From positions 2,232,001-2,296,000 of the forward strand of contig NZ_JACOPE010000001.1 in assembly GCF_014287355.1 (NCBI RefSeq): 64,000 nt of DNA, given 5' to 3'. Positions 26,920-36,322 of this stretch are shown piece by piece. Position numbers and translations under genes: made by a program. Positions within the stretch are counted from its first letter, which is position 1. Each line of letters opens with the position of its first letter. This stretch comes from Ruminococcus hominis (GTDB lineage Bacteria; Bacillota; Clostridia; Lachnospirales; Lachnospiraceae). The notes beneath the pieces were generated by a model. That model worked only from the letters and a program-made list of their open reading frames with translations. It was not told the origin of the DNA and searched no databases.

Positions 26920-29571
26920 TTATTTTTCATTGTAGAAAATCTTTACTTCTCCATACATTCCTGTCGGTTCGAGTGTTTCATGATTGAAATCAAATGGTGG
27001 TCTCATACCTTTTAACTGCTCTCTTGCAGGTGTTGTAGCTACTTCAATCACAATGTTATTCTTACCTGCCTGCAAAGATTCTGTGATATCCATCTGATAT
27101 GGTGGGCGGATACATTTTCCAACTTCCTGTCCATTTACCACAACTTTCATTACCTCATACACATGCTCTGCGTACAGATAAGCCTCGGCTGGTGCTGTAT
27201 CCAATTCAACCTCGGATTCATAGCGGATCACACCTGAGAATGTCGGATCTTTGAATGAAATCAGCTCCAGTGTTTCTACCTGTTCTGTTTCTCCAAAGTT
27301 CGGATATTCGATTGCTCTTACTTTGCCCACATTCCATGATGCAAATTCAACCTGTTTTTCACATTCATTTCTCTGCTGTGCAAATGATCTGTGTAAGTTT
27401 TCCACTACCTCTCCCTCTGTTTCGACAAGCACTGCGATTTCTCCCGGCTCTAATTCTAATGAAACTTTTGTAGCCTTCTGGTCTTTCAGGATTGTCGAAT
27501 CATTTTCTACACTTCTGTACTCCTGTTTCCATGCATCATAATACTTCACTTTATATTCCAGTGGAAGTGTCACATGTCCTGTAAATTTATCCTCTGCTGA
27601 TTCATTTAAGAATACAAACAGATTCTTTCCATCTTTTACATAATGATAGAAACTCAAATCTTTAAACTCTGTATCTACAGCAATGTCAAACATGTCTTTA
27701 TTCTTCAACTCTGCTGAAAGGGAAGCAAGTTTCACTACTTCACAGGATGCAAGTGTTTCCAAATTGTTACCATTAACTGTTCGATCTGGCAGCTTATCTG
27801 TAAATATAACTGGAAATTCTGGATTTTCTTTTACAAATTCCACGAAATCTGCCGCAATTTGCTCCGTATAAGGAACGACCAATGCTTCAAAACGGATTCC
27901 ATTTATATATAATACATTGTCTTCCACTTTTCCATTGTAGGCTTTGAGGTTTATTAACATATCTCTGCTCACAATATTGAAATCTATCTGATGCTCTATG
28001 AGTTCTCTGCACACCTTCTGCATCGGCATATGATTTCCAGCCCAGTCAGCTTCACCATCGTACAAAACTGCAACAGATGCTACATGCAAACCATTACTTA
28101 GTAATTTGCACATTCTGTCTCCATATTTCATTAATTCTGCAAAATAAGGAAACTGCGGGTTATTTCCTCTTGCATAGAAATGAGGCGGACAATCAATATC
28201 TGGGTATTCTGCCATCGAAAATGCATGTGGAACCAGATAATTGATACCTTTTACCAACAGATGATCCAGTAAATATTTCATATCACGGACGCCGAATTTC
28301 CATCCGTATGCTCCGAACAGCTCACACATTGTTCTTCCTTTTTTCTTTGGATCCAATTGACCACATGAAGTTCCCAGTTTTCCCAATGCGTAGTGGAAAA
28401 ATTCCCCGTCAATATCTGTCATTTGTTTACGAGTTTGTGTCGGTGCCCCGTAAATAATCTGGCCTCCAATCACATCAATACCAGCCATATCCTGCCCTGC
28501 CATTGCCCGGAAATAATGTGCAGCTCCCATACCCAGTCTGCTGTGTGTTCCATTATCCTCAACAACATGTCCGATATATTCTACTCCATGTGCTTTGCAC
28601 CAGTCACCTAACTGTTCACTAAAGTTTTTCTGATATAATTTTGAGACAAAGTCCATATAATCAAAACGAATCTGCAATTGTTTCTCTTTTTCTTCTGTCT
28701 CTTCGAATAAATATGGAAGATAGTTTACATATTCCGTACCATATTTTCCTTCTAGCATCTGCTGTAGTTCATCGCTCCATGGCAATGGCATCTTTGGCTT
28801 TCCTAGTTTTGCATCAAAGCAGACTTCTTTGATATTTCCAAACTGTGGTTCATCTGAAAAGAACCCTGCGATTGTCTTGCCAAATTCCTCTTTATATTGT
28901 TTATAATGTGGCTCATAAACTGCCTCTATCTGTGTGCTTGCAGATTCTCTGTCGATCATATTGATATAAGTATCATTTCCGCCATCTGTTTTTGTTTTAT
29001 AAATGACATGCACGCGCCACTGTCCTTTTGGCAATTCGAAATTTACATAATTGCCTTCCACTTTATCTGTCAAATCAATCGTCTCTTCATGGAATAAATG
29101 CCCATTAGCACATCGGATTGCAACAACCGCAAGAATTTTATTGTTTGCCCGTTCTTCCATATCTACCGGATTTCCGATTTCCCAGTATCCAATTGTCGGG
29201 CGAAGCATTCTACTTACATCCAATGTCTGATATCCACCACTTCCAAATACATCTGCAACAGTTGTTGTGATATATGTTTTTTTACGCTCTGGATATTTCT
29301 CTGCTATCAAGCCATTTGCATATCCTGTCGGAAAATGTTTATCGTCCAGAATCCATATTTGCATTCCATATTTTTTTGCTTCGGCAATGACGATATCCAT
29401 ATCATGCCACCAGCCTTCTTTACAAAATTCATCGTGCGGGCGTGCTTCCACGCAAATTGCTTTAATCCCACACTCATGAATTTTCTCAATCTCTGTTTTC
29501 AGAATACTCTCATCTTCACCACGCATCCACAAAAAAGGGAAAATATGATTTTCTTCTACTCGATTACTCAT
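26920..29571 (-). CDS. Large glycoside hydrolase, GH106 (alpha-L-rhamnosidase)-like
   Basis: The 883-residue protein begins with a TIM-barrel segment containing WILDDKHFPTGYANG, the counterpart of the 'DE-W-SGWAGG' stretch in GH106-type proteins. The barrel continues with GFFSDEPQFGN, GHVVEDNGTHSRLGMG and a region rich in aromatics. The C-terminal 150 residues form a GH2-like sugar-binding jelly roll (with AYLYAEHVYEVMKVVVNGQEVGK). No signal peptide is present, so it acts inside the cell. An AraC regulator gene lies directly upstream in the same direction, with a control region between them. Rhamnoside cleavage is a reasonable guess from the family but is not proved. Confidence 0.78.
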   Translation of the reverse strand: MSNRVEENHIFPFLWMRGEDESILKTEIEKIHECGIKAICVEARPHDEFCKEGWWHDMDIVIAEAKKYGMQIWILDDKHFPTGYANGLIAEKYPERKKTYITTTVADVFGSGGYQTLDVSRMLRPTIGYWEIGNPVDMEERANNKILAVVAIRCANGHLFHEETIDLTDKVEGNYVNFELPKGQWRVHVIYKTKTDGGNDTYINMIDRESASTQIEAVYEPHYKQYKEEFGKTIAGFFSDEPQFGNIKEVCFDAKLGKPKMPLPWSDELQQMLEGKYGTEYVNYLPYLFEETEEKEKQLQIRFDYMDFVSKLYQKNFSEQLGDWCKAHGVEYIGHVVEDNGTHSRLGMGAAHYFRAMAGQDMAGIDVIGGQIIYGAPTQTRKQMTDIDGEFFHYALGKLGTSCGQLDPKKKGRTMCELFGAYGWKFGVRDMKYLLDHLLVKGINYLVPHAFSMAEYPDIDCPPHFYARGNNPQFPYFAELMKYGDRMCKLLSNGLHVASVAVLYDGEADWAGNHMPMQKVCRELIEHQIDFNIVSRDMLINLKAYNGKVEDNVLYINGIRFEALVVPYTEQIAADFVEFVKENPEFPVIFTDKLPDRTVNGNNLETLASCEVVKLASLSAELKNKDMFDIAVDTEFKDLSFYHYVKDGKNLFVFLNESAEDKFTGHVTLPLEYKVKYYDAWKQEYRSVENDSTILKDQKATKVSLELEPGEIAVLVETEGEVVENLHRSFAQQRNECEKQVEFASWNVGKVRAIEYPNFGETEQVETLELISFKDPTFSGVIRYESEVELDTAPAEAYLYAEHVYEVMKVVVNGQEVGKCIRPPYQMDITESLQAGKNNIVIEVATTPAREQLKGMRPPFDFNHETLEPTGMYGEVKIFYNEK

Positions 29572-29741
29572 ATACTTAAACCTCCTGATTTTTAACTTTG
29601 TTTACGTCTTTATCTAGGATGAATTATACTTGAATCTGTTTCGAAAAAAATGTATATATTTTCCCTTTCCAATGTAAATTTATGACCTTTTCAGTGTATA
29701 TTCACGTTAATTCATGTACATTTGCGTCTAAATCTATGTTT
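29572..29741 (-). promoter_or_regulatory. Control region of the GH106-like gene
   Basis: A TATAAT box on the minus strand (29628-29623) lies about 50 bases before the start codon, but no good -35 element stands 16-18 bases further up. Several similar TGTA-rich stretches follow upstream (29651-29725). This is what an activator-dependent promoter would look like, with the AraC gene just beyond. Confidence 0.4.
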
Positions 29742-30788
29742 CTATATTAACCTGTGATTTCTACGATACATATCCGGTGTCATATCATATTCTTTTTTAA
29801 ATTTCTTACTAAAATGACTGTAATCAAAACAGCCGACTTCCTGACTGATTTCTGATAATGATTTATCCGTTGTACTCAACATCTCTGCTGCACATTTCAT
29901 TTGCAATGAATTTACAAGTACCCCAAAAGTCTTACCTGTATACTTTTTCAGCATCCTGCTCATATAAGACTCACTATAATTAAAAAATTCTGCAACATTT
30001 TTCAATGTCACTTTATTATAATTCACAGAAATATATCCTAATACTGCAACAACATTTTCATCTGGCTTTCTATCAAGTGGCTTTGAAACCTGTGCAAGCA
30101 TTTCATAATTTCGGATAATATGAATGAATAGCTGTCGCACATAAAGCTCCAAACTTTGTCTGTACGCATACCTTTTCTCTGTTATTTCCTGAAACATATG
30201 CTCGTATACCAGTTTAATCCATTCATCCTGTCCCGTCGGAAAAATAATATATGGACTGACGCTTTTACCATATAGTATATTTTCAAAAAAATCCGCAAGC
30301 AAATGTTTTTCTTTAACCATTGCCAAGAAAGATTCATCCAATTGTTTCTTACTCATCAAAATATTCAGCACAATGCTTTCGTCATCAAGTGCCGTAATCG
30401 TATGCATCGATTCTGGTGCAAGAATACATAGATCTCCTTCCTTCATTTCAAATGCCTGGTTTTCCACATAATGCGTACATTTTCCACTATATACATACGC
30501 AATCTCTACAAAGGAATGATTATGCAATATCGGATAGGAATAGCGACTATGTCTAACCATATTGATTTCAGCGTTTTCTGTTGTTTTCTCCACATCCACA
30601 ACTGTAATCCCATGATGGTCCTTTGAATATTTCGTATACAGATCTTCCTCTATCTGCAATTGAGGATGCTCTTTCATAAGTTTCTGATAGGTTGCATATT
30701 GCATCGGAACTGATAATATTTCTCTATACTGACCTTGGTATAATTTTTTTAAAAATTTTTCCTGCTCTGTTAATTCTTTGAAATCCAT
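29742..30788 (-). CDS. AraC-family transcriptional regulator with N-terminal cupin
   Basis: The 348-residue protein has a leader helix, a cupin with NHSFVEIAYVYSGKCTHYVE and DLCILAPESMHTI, and a C-terminal AraC helix-turn-helix pair (VTLKNVAEFFNYSESYMSRML and SEISQEVGCFDYSHFSKKFK). A strong GGAGAT site precedes the ATG. It is upstream of and codirectional with the GH106-like hydrolase, its likely target. The ligand is presumably a sugar from that substrate. Confidence 0.9.
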   Translation of the reverse strand: MDFKELTEQEKFLKKLYQGQYREILSVPMQYATYQKLMKEHPQLQIEEDLYTKYSKDHHGITVVDVEKTTENAEINMVRHSRYSYPILHNHSFVEIAYVYSGKCTHYVENQAFEMKEGDLCILAPESMHTITALDDESIVLNILMSKKQLDESFLAMVKEKHLLADFFENILYGKSVSPYIIFPTGQDEWIKLVYEHMFQEITEKRYAYRQSLELYVRQLFIHIIRNYEMLAQVSKPLDRKPDENVVAVLGYISVNYNKVTLKNVAEFFNYSESYMSRMLKKYTGKTFGVLVNSLQMKCAAEMLSTTDKSLSEISQEVGCFDYSHFSKKFKKEYDMTPDMYRRNHRLI

Positions 30789-30845
30789 CTGTTTATCTCC
30801 TGCAATTATGTTTATCTTCCTTCATATTTCCTTTTTCTTCTTCCT

Positions 30846-32198
30846 CTATGCATCATCCCTTGTCAGTTTTCGAATCCAATTTCCATAATGAGATTCTAAA
30901 AATGCCGGGACGCATTTGAAAATCTGATCTGCATTCAAACAGCATACAACAACCGCCGGTGATGCCTTTACAACAAAAGCCATGAAAAGAGATAATGGAA
31001 TAACAATTCCCCATATGCTGATCAAATCCATTTTAACAACAAACATCGTATTACCACCGCCTCTAATGATTCCATTATTAGTTGGCATCTGGTAAGACAT
31101 TCCTACATAAACAACGCTTAATATAATTAGAAATGTGTTTGTCATCATCATTGTCTCCTGCTTCAAATCATACAGGGACAAGAATGGAACTCGAAGGAAG
31201 AATAACGCAATTCCGGAACATACACCAATGACAATAAACAATCTCTGTAATCTTTTCGCATAGCTTTTTACCTGTTCAATGTCTCCCACTCCGATTGCTT
31301 TTCCTATAATAATTGATGCCGTTGATGCCGCTCCGACCACTGTGGACTTCATCAACAAGAACAATGTCGATGCAGCACTGTTTGCTGCGATTGCTGTCGC
31401 CGTCATATGACCGAGAATTGCTGTCTGTAAGGCAGTATTCACTCCCCACAATCCTTGTGTAAATACCATTGGAGCGGTAATTTTCGTATAGTCTTTTGCC
31501 AACTGTTTATCCAGTGAAAAATAATCCGATAATCTTATCTGTAATTTCTTATCTTTCTTCTTGATATAGAAAATTAGTACAATGATTTCCATAATTCGTG
31601 CAGTCAAAGTACCGATTGCTGCTCCGACAATTCCAAGCTCCGGTGCCCCAAAATGCCCGAAAATCAATACATAGTTGATTCCGCAGTTTACAAAGAATGT
31701 CATCACAGATAACTGAAATGCTATCTTCACTGTCTCGACACTTCGCATTGTTGCCAGTAGTATCTGCGTAATTGCAAAAAACAAATATGTAAATCGAATT
31801 ACGTTTAAATAACTCACTCCTGCTTCAATAATCGGTCCATCTGTTGTAAATATACCGACTGCCTGATATGGGAAGAAACTCACCAGCACAAACAATACAA
31901 CTGCAATAAAAATTGCTGCATACATCGCTATAGCTGCAATCTTCTTCATCGGTCCGGTCTGCTTCTTCCCCCAATACTGACTACAGAAAATAACCAAACC
32001 ATCTCCCAAAGCTAATAAGAGCTGCTGATAAACAAATTGTATCTGATTTACTGCTGCCGCCCCTGATAATGCGGTTTCACTGTATGCCCCAAGCATTACG
32101 TTGTCCGCCAGATTGACGCTGATTGTAATGATATTCTGTAATACCAGTGCCACATATATGTTGAAAAAATTTTTATAAAAACCTTTTTGCTGATTCAA
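30846..32198 (-). CDS. MATE-family efflux transporter
   Basis: The 450-residue protein has twelve predicted membrane segments in two similar halves, with the MATE landmarks ISVNLADNVMLGAYSETALSGA near the N-terminus and TALQTAILGHMTATAIAANSAAS at the start of the second half. It exports drugs or metabolites using a cation gradient. The start appears to be TTG, with GAAGGGA seven bases upstream. It follows the dipeptidase gene by 53 bases with no terminator between them, so the two may be cotranscribed. Confidence 0.9.
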   Translation of the reverse strand: MNQQKGFYKNFFNIYVALVLQNIITISVNLADNVMLGAYSETALSGAAAVNQIQFVYQQLLLALGDGLVIFCSQYWGKKQTGPMKKIAAIAMYAAIFIAVVLFVLVSFFPYQAVGIFTTDGPIIEAGVSYLNVIRFTYLFFAITQILLATMRSVETVKIAFQLSVMTFFVNCGINYVLIFGHFGAPELGIVGAAIGTLTARIMEIIVLIFYIKKKDKKLQIRLSDYFSLDKQLAKDYTKITAPMVFTQGLWGVNTALQTAILGHMTATAIAANSAASTLFLLMKSTVVGAASTASIIIGKAIGVGDIEQVKSYAKRLQRLFIVIGVCSGIALFFLRVPFLSLYDLKQETMMMTNTFLIILSVVYVGMSYQMPTNNGIIRGGGNTMFVVKMDLISIWGIVIPLSLFMAFVVKASPAVVVCCLNADQIFKCVPAFLESHYGNWIRKLTRDDA

Positions 32199-32251
32199 AA
32201 TTATCCCTTCATTCCTTTTTGTTCTTTATATCTCTTTTTACACTATTCCAA

Positions 32252-33178
32252 TCACAGATTCCTGCCAATAAACGCCCTCGCATTTTCAAAAAACACTTTC
32301 TCTGTCAGTTTCTCTCCAAATCCATGTTCCAACATTGCCTTTCTCAAAACAGGCATCGACTGCACCCCTTGTATACCATCCGGGAATTCTCCGCTGCATC
32401 CGTCAAAATCTCCGCCTAACACAAGTACATCTTCGCCACCCAGATTCAGCACAGCATCCATATGTCTTATAATCGCTTCGACATCTTCTGTTCCACCGAC
32501 AAAATTCCGATAGTAATTCATTCCGATTAATCCCTTTCTTCGAATCAATTCCTGAATCTGTTCTTTCTTTAAATTTCTCGGATGATTACACAATGCTCGT
32601 ACATTAGAATGCGATGCTATAATTGGTTTGTCCGTCATCTGGAATAAATCTTCTACCCCTCTATCTGATAAATGTGAAATATCCAGAACAATTCCTTGTT
32701 GTAGCAAGAATTTCACGATATCCCGTCCTCTATCCGTCAATCCTTGTGCCTGATTCATAGCCGCACCGCAGGCATATTCATTTTCATAATTCCATGATAA
32801 TAGAACAAATAAGAAACCAAGTTCACGAATCCGTTCTATGTCTTTCCCCATGATCGATACATCTTCAACTGATAAAAATGCGGCAGCTTTTCCATTCTGG
32901 TGCGCATCTTCCATTTCCTTTGCCGATGTGCACAACCGAATTTTATTTTCTGCTTTTTGCAATAATTCTATTGCTTTCTCATAGCTCTTACGAAAAACAC
33001 TGCTTTCCGTTCCGGGCAAAATCTCTTTTCTATTCTTCCAGATTGCAAAAATCTGCGTGTACGTATCTGCAAATTTTTCTATACGCTGTAAATCTATATC
33101 GCAAGTATTTTTTTCCAGACTTTCTCCTTCTTTGATAACCTGTGTCAATGTATCTGCATGACAATCAAAATATTTCAT
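32252..33178 (-). CDS. Membrane dipeptidase family (peptidase M19) protein
   Basis: The 308-residue protein is a renal-dipeptidase-type metallohydrolase. Zinc ligands are seen as H7 and D9 in DCHADTL, a glutamate in SVEDVS, histidine in DISHLSD and histidine in IIASHSNVRAL; GGDFDG near the end is also conserved. These enzymes split dipeptides, including D-amino-acid and dehydropeptides, and can act in cell-wall peptide turnover. It has no signal peptide. It follows dapA, but a terminator lies between them, so it is probably only partly read from the lysine-controlled promoter. A GGAGAG site precedes the ATG. Confidence 0.9.
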   Translation of the reverse strand: MKYFDCHADTLTQVIKEGESLEKNTCDIDLQRIEKFADTYTQIFAIWKNRKEILPGTESSVFRKSYEKAIELLQKAENKIRLCTSAKEMEDAHQNGKAAAFLSVEDVSIMGKDIERIRELGFLFVLLSWNYENEYACGAAMNQAQGLTDRGRDIVKFLLQQGIVLDISHLSDRGVEDLFQMTDKPIIASHSNVRALCNHPRNLKKEQIQELIRRKGLIGMNYYRNFVGGTEDVEAIIRHMDAVLNLGGEDVLVLGGDFDGCSGEFPDGIQGVQSMPVLRKAMLEHGFGEKLTEKVFFENARAFIGRNL

Positions 33179-33202
33179 CTTATACTCTCCATTCTAAAAT
33201 CT

Positions 33203-33234
33203 GAAAAAGGCAGACACATCCTGGTGCCTGCCTC
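33203..33234 (-). terminator. Intrinsic terminator after dapA
   Basis: AGGCAGACAC pairs with GTGCCTGCCT (one G-U pair) around a short loop, and TTTTTC follows on the minus strand. Confidence 0.75.
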
Positions 33235-33293
33235 GTTTTCTCACATTTCTTTTTTGATGACTCACAATATGCTGTGTCAGTCAACCTCTGTTC

Positions 33294-34178
33294 TTACAGA
33301 ATTCCAAACTCCTGCATTGCTTTCTTCAACTGTTCTTTGTGCTGTGGCTCCAGTTCTGTCAATGGTGCTCTAAGTGGTCCGCATTCTTTACCAAGCATAT
33401 TCATAGCGGCTTTTACCGGAATCGGATTCACTTCACAGAATAATGCATCACACAGTGGAAGTGCCTTTAACTGCATCTGGCATGCTTCTGTTGTACTTCC
33501 TGATAAATATTTGTAAACCATATCATGAACATATGTCGGTGCCACATTTGACAATACTGAGATTACACCGATTCCTCCTAATGAAAGAAGTGGCACAACC
33601 TGATCGTCATTTCCTGAATATAAATCTACATTACCATCACATAAATGCATAATCTGTGCTACATTACCGATATCTCCGGATGCCTCTTTAATTCCGACAA
33701 TATTCTCTACATTCTTTACGAGATGCGCAACTGTTGCCGGCTGGATTGAACAACCTGTACGGCTTGGTACATTGTAGAGAATAATTGGAGCTTTCGCTTC
33801 CTGTGCAATAGTTGTATAATGTGCGATCAGTCCATTCTGTGTTGCCTTATTATAATATGGTGTTACTAAAAGAAGTCCGTCAGCACCTGCTTCTGCTGCT
33901 TCTTTAGATAACTGAACTGCTGTTGCTGTACAATTAGAACCTGTTCCTGCGATAACCGGAATTCTGTGGTTTACTCTCTCAATTGCAAATTTAATCACAT
34001 CAAGATGTTCCTGCTCTGTCATAGTAGCAGACTCTCCTGTAGTTCCACAAATAATGATGGAATCTGTCTCGTTAGCAATCTGCTCTTCCAGAATCTCGTC
34101 TAATTTATCATAGTTAACTTCATAATTATCCTTCATCGGTGTAATAAGTGCTACACCTGCGCCTTTAAAAATTGCCAC
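33294..34178 (-). CDS. dapA: 4-hydroxy-tetrahydrodipicolinate synthase
   Basis: The 294-residue protein condenses pyruvate with aspartate semialdehyde, the first committed step of lysine and diaminopimelate synthesis. The Schiff-base lysine is K164 (VGIKEASGD), the catalytic tyrosine Y135 (YNVPSRTG), and the GTTGE loop is at 45-49. Length and motifs are standard. The start codon is GTG with a TAGGAGG site. It is preceded by a lysine riboswitch and a terminator, so it should be switched off when lysine is plentiful. Confidence 0.95.
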   Translation of the reverse strand: MAIFKGAGVALITPMKDNYEVNYDKLDEILEEQIANETDSIIICGTTGESATMTEQEHLDVIKFAIERVNHRIPVIAGTGSNCTATAVQLSKEAAEAGADGLLLVTPYYNKATQNGLIAHYTTIAQEAKAPIILYNVPSRTGCSIQPATVAHLVKNVENIVGIKEASGDIGNVAQIMHLCDGNVDLYSGNDDQVVPLLSLGGIGVISVLSNVAPTYVHDMVYKYLSGSTTEACQMQLKALPLCDALFCEVNPIPVKAAMNMLGKECGPLRAPLTELEPQHKEQLKKAMQEFGIL

Positions 34179-34270
34179 TTCTTTGTCCTCCTAAATCTTC
34201 AACATTGTTGTTACCCTGACGGATTACCTTATATTACTCTGCACACCACTTATATATGCATCGCAACATA

Positions 34271-34296
34271 AAAAGAAACGGCAAGATGCGCCGTTC
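34271..34296 (-). terminator. Riboswitch-controlled terminator before dapA
   Basis: AACGGC (34277-34282) and GCCGTT (34290-34295) form a stem, followed on the minus strand by TCTTTTT. It is the expression platform of the lysine riboswitch. Confidence 0.8.
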
Positions 34297-34318
34297 TAAA
34301 ATATACATATTGTATATA

Positions 34319-34488
34319 TCAGATAGCTCCCCATCCTGCGATGACAGTCGTGTCGTTCTTCACGCCACGCCCAAGTGATATAGCTCCAGGTTATTCTATA
34401 TCCTTTCGGCATCTTCTCCTTTTTGATGACTTCTTCTGTCCCTGTCCATCCGACATCATACTCATAAAAAATGCAACCTCTATCTACG
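34319..34488 (-). ncRNA. Lysine riboswitch (L box)
   Basis: On the minus strand the leader has the L-box landmarks in order: AGATAGAGGTTGCA, ATGAGTA, GCCGAAAGG, CCTGG, CGACTGTCA and GGGGAGCTATCT. The first and last pair to close the outer helix (GATAG with CTATC). It lies between a good promoter and a terminator ahead of dapA, which is the usual target. Lysine binding should favour the terminator. Confidence 0.88.
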
Positions 34489-34507
34489 TTTCCTAATTAA
34501 CAATAAA

Positions 34508-34536
34508 AGTGTAACACTGCCGCCATTTCTTGTCAA
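34508..34536 (-). promoter_or_regulatory. Promoter of the lysine riboswitch-dapA transcript
   Basis: On the minus strand, a perfect TTGACA (34536-34531) and TACACT (34513-34508) are 17 bases apart, about 20 bases before the riboswitch. Confidence 0.8.
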
Positions 34537-34588
34537 GGAAACGACGGCATATATTCATTTTCATTTTTCTTTTTTTACTGAATTCTTA

Positions 34589-35614
34589 TTATTTTCCTTG
34601 ATTCCAGTAACGCTGTTTCTGTTTGTCATCTAAACTGTTGACAAAACGTTTTTTATATATAAGGAAGTCTTCCAGATCCATCAAGATATGATAAAGCATC
34701 GCCTGACTTTCAAACTCTTCTCTGGTAGTCGGAAGCTTATCTTCCTTAATATGTTGAAAAATTTCTTTTAATTTGTCCATCTGCGCTGTCGGCTCATTTC
34801 GCTCTGTCACATAATCCATCATATATAATACATATTCCGAAATAATCAGTGCCTGCTGAGGCATCTTTCGGATTCTCTTCATCTCATAATGCAAGTCATG
34901 TATGGTATTACATTGTTTCATCCGCATCTCAAAATAATTAATATAATATTCCGGATGTGACTGAAATGTATTGTCCTGATATTCATAAGCATCATCAATA
35001 AATATACGAATCTGTGATTCTAATTCACGTATTGCCGCCCAAATATCATACTGCATTTCTTTATCTGCCAGATAAGCTGCAATTGCTCCCAATATCATCT
35101 GCATACGATTCTCTGTGTAGCGCATGTTTCGCACAAGGTCTTTACGTTGTCCTGCATAGTCATAGAACAGATTTAATACTACCGCTACTGTAATTCCTAT
35201 TAGAACTAACAGAAATTCATTAAATACAAAACTTGCTTCAAAATCTCGCTTTGCCATGAAATGCATACCTATCACTGCATTTACCGATATCGTTGCCTTC
35301 CATCCAAACTCTTCAGAGACAATTACGATTAAAAATATATAAATACCATACGCCAGCCATTCTGACTGAATCTGTGTAAATACAATCCATGCCAGTACTG
35401 ATGATACTAAAAATGTCACCAGACGAAACCAGGATAGTTTTACTGTTTCCCATTTTGTTGTAACCAATGTCAGCAAAGCAATACTTCCCGCTGAAATTGC
35501 ATATTCTAAATTTAATACTTCTGCAACATAAATTGCAGCACTGCTTCCTACTGCAATTTTAATTGCCTGCAGCACTCGTTTTTTCTGCTGTTTCTTTTTC
35601 ATCAATTTTTTCAA
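34589..35614 (-). CDS. Aromatic acid exporter family membrane protein (YqjA/DUF939-like)
   Basis: The 341-residue protein has a basic N-terminus, then four to six membrane segments (about residues 18-150), then a long soluble helical C-terminal domain. This is the plan of the ArAE/FUSC-related family in Gram-positives. The segment NLEYAISAGSIALLTLVTTKWETVKLS is typical, read here in two overlapping pieces. The start appears to be TTG at 35614 (GGGGAT nine bases before) or ATG at 35602. It stands alone. Substrate unknown. Confidence 0.8.
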   Translation of the reverse strand: MKKLMKKKQQKKRVLQAIKIAVGSSAAIYVAEVLNLEYAISAGSIALLTLVTTKWETVKLSWFRLVTFLVSSVLAWIVFTQIQSEWLAYGIYIFLIVIVSEEFGWKATISVNAVIGMHFMAKRDFEASFVFNEFLLVLIGITVAVVLNLFYDYAGQRKDLVRNMRYTENRMQMILGAIAAYLADKEMQYDIWAAIRELESQIRIFIDDAYEYQDNTFQSHPEYYINYFEMRMKQCNTIHDLHYEMKRIRKMPQQALIISEYVLYMMDYVTERNEPTAQMDKLKEIFQHIKEDKLPTTREEFESQAMLYHILMDLEDFLIYKKRFVNSLDDKQKQRYWNQGK

Positions 35615-35954
35615 TTATATTATCCCCGTTTATTACCTCCCCAAATCTTTGCCCTGCATCTATCTTATCTTGTATTTTTTTACTTTGTCAATTCTTCCTT
35701 TTGCAATTTGCACAAAATCGGAATTTTTCACAATTCTTTTTATTTATTATTGGTTGCTTTTCATAGAAATCAGGAGTGAACAATAACTAGGAACTTTCTT
35801 TTTACATAAAAGGATTCAACTGACTCCTTGCTGTTTTCGTCATCCTATTATATACTAATATGGTGGTTTTATCAGATGCACATTACTTTCAAAACAATTT
35901 AGAATAACATCTGATTTACAACTTGAGATAGACTGAAAAGAAGGAGGAAAAGTC
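35615..35954. other. Intergenic region with no gene seen
   Basis: The stretch is A/T-rich and holds the divergent control sequences of the exporter-like gene and hicB. I looked for a HicA toxin frame (about 60 codons) before hicB and found none. Confidence 0.4.
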
Positions 35955-36233
35955 ATGAAATTCATATATCCAGCTGTTTTTCATCAGACAGAATCCGGCG
36001 GTTATAAAGCATATTTCCCAGATTTGGAATGTTGTACTGCAGAAGGTGATACGCTCTTTGATGTACTTGATAATGCTAATGCAGCAGCAAGAGACTGGCT
36101 TACAGTAGAACTTGAAGAAGAAAATGTTCAACTCCCACCTGTATCTGATGAGAGCGATATTACTCTGAAAGAGAATGAATTTGTTCGTAATATTTTAGTA
36201 AATATCCGATTCTATGAAGGATGGGACGAATAA
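35955..36233 (+). CDS. HicB-like antitoxin-family protein (no HicA partner)
   Basis: The 92-residue protein has the HicB partial RNase-H-like fold: YPAVFHQTESGGYKAYFPDLECC followed by EGDTLFDVLDNANAAARDWL (each a recognised block of the family). HicB proteins usually neutralise a HicA toxin encoded next to them. Here neither side has a HicA gene, and a terminator follows directly. It may be a solitary antitoxin, an anti-toxin against other copies, or a regulator. The GGAGGAAAAG site is strong. Confidence 0.82.
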   Translation: MKFIYPAVFHQTESGGYKAYFPDLECCTAEGDTLFDVLDNANAAARDWLTVELEEENVQLPPVSDESDITLKENEFVRNILVNIRFYEGWDE

Positions 36234-36255
36234 GATATCCGTCACACGGCATAAC

Positions 36256-36322
36256 AAAAGAGCATGTTTCGATTACTTTAAATAGCGCAATGCTATTTTC
36301 CCAATCGAGACATGCTCTTTTT
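36256..36322. terminator. Bidirectional terminator between hicB and the DUF3878-like gene
   Basis: AAAAGAGCATG (36256-36266) pairs with CATGCTCTTTT (36311-36321), extended by TCGATT/AATCGA and an inner AAATAGC/GCTATTT hairpin. The genes converge here. Confidence 0.85.

Noticed and set aside
34319..34488. T-box leader before dapA
   Set aside because: There is no TGGNACCGCG-type T-box motif; the landmarks fit the lysine riboswitch instead.
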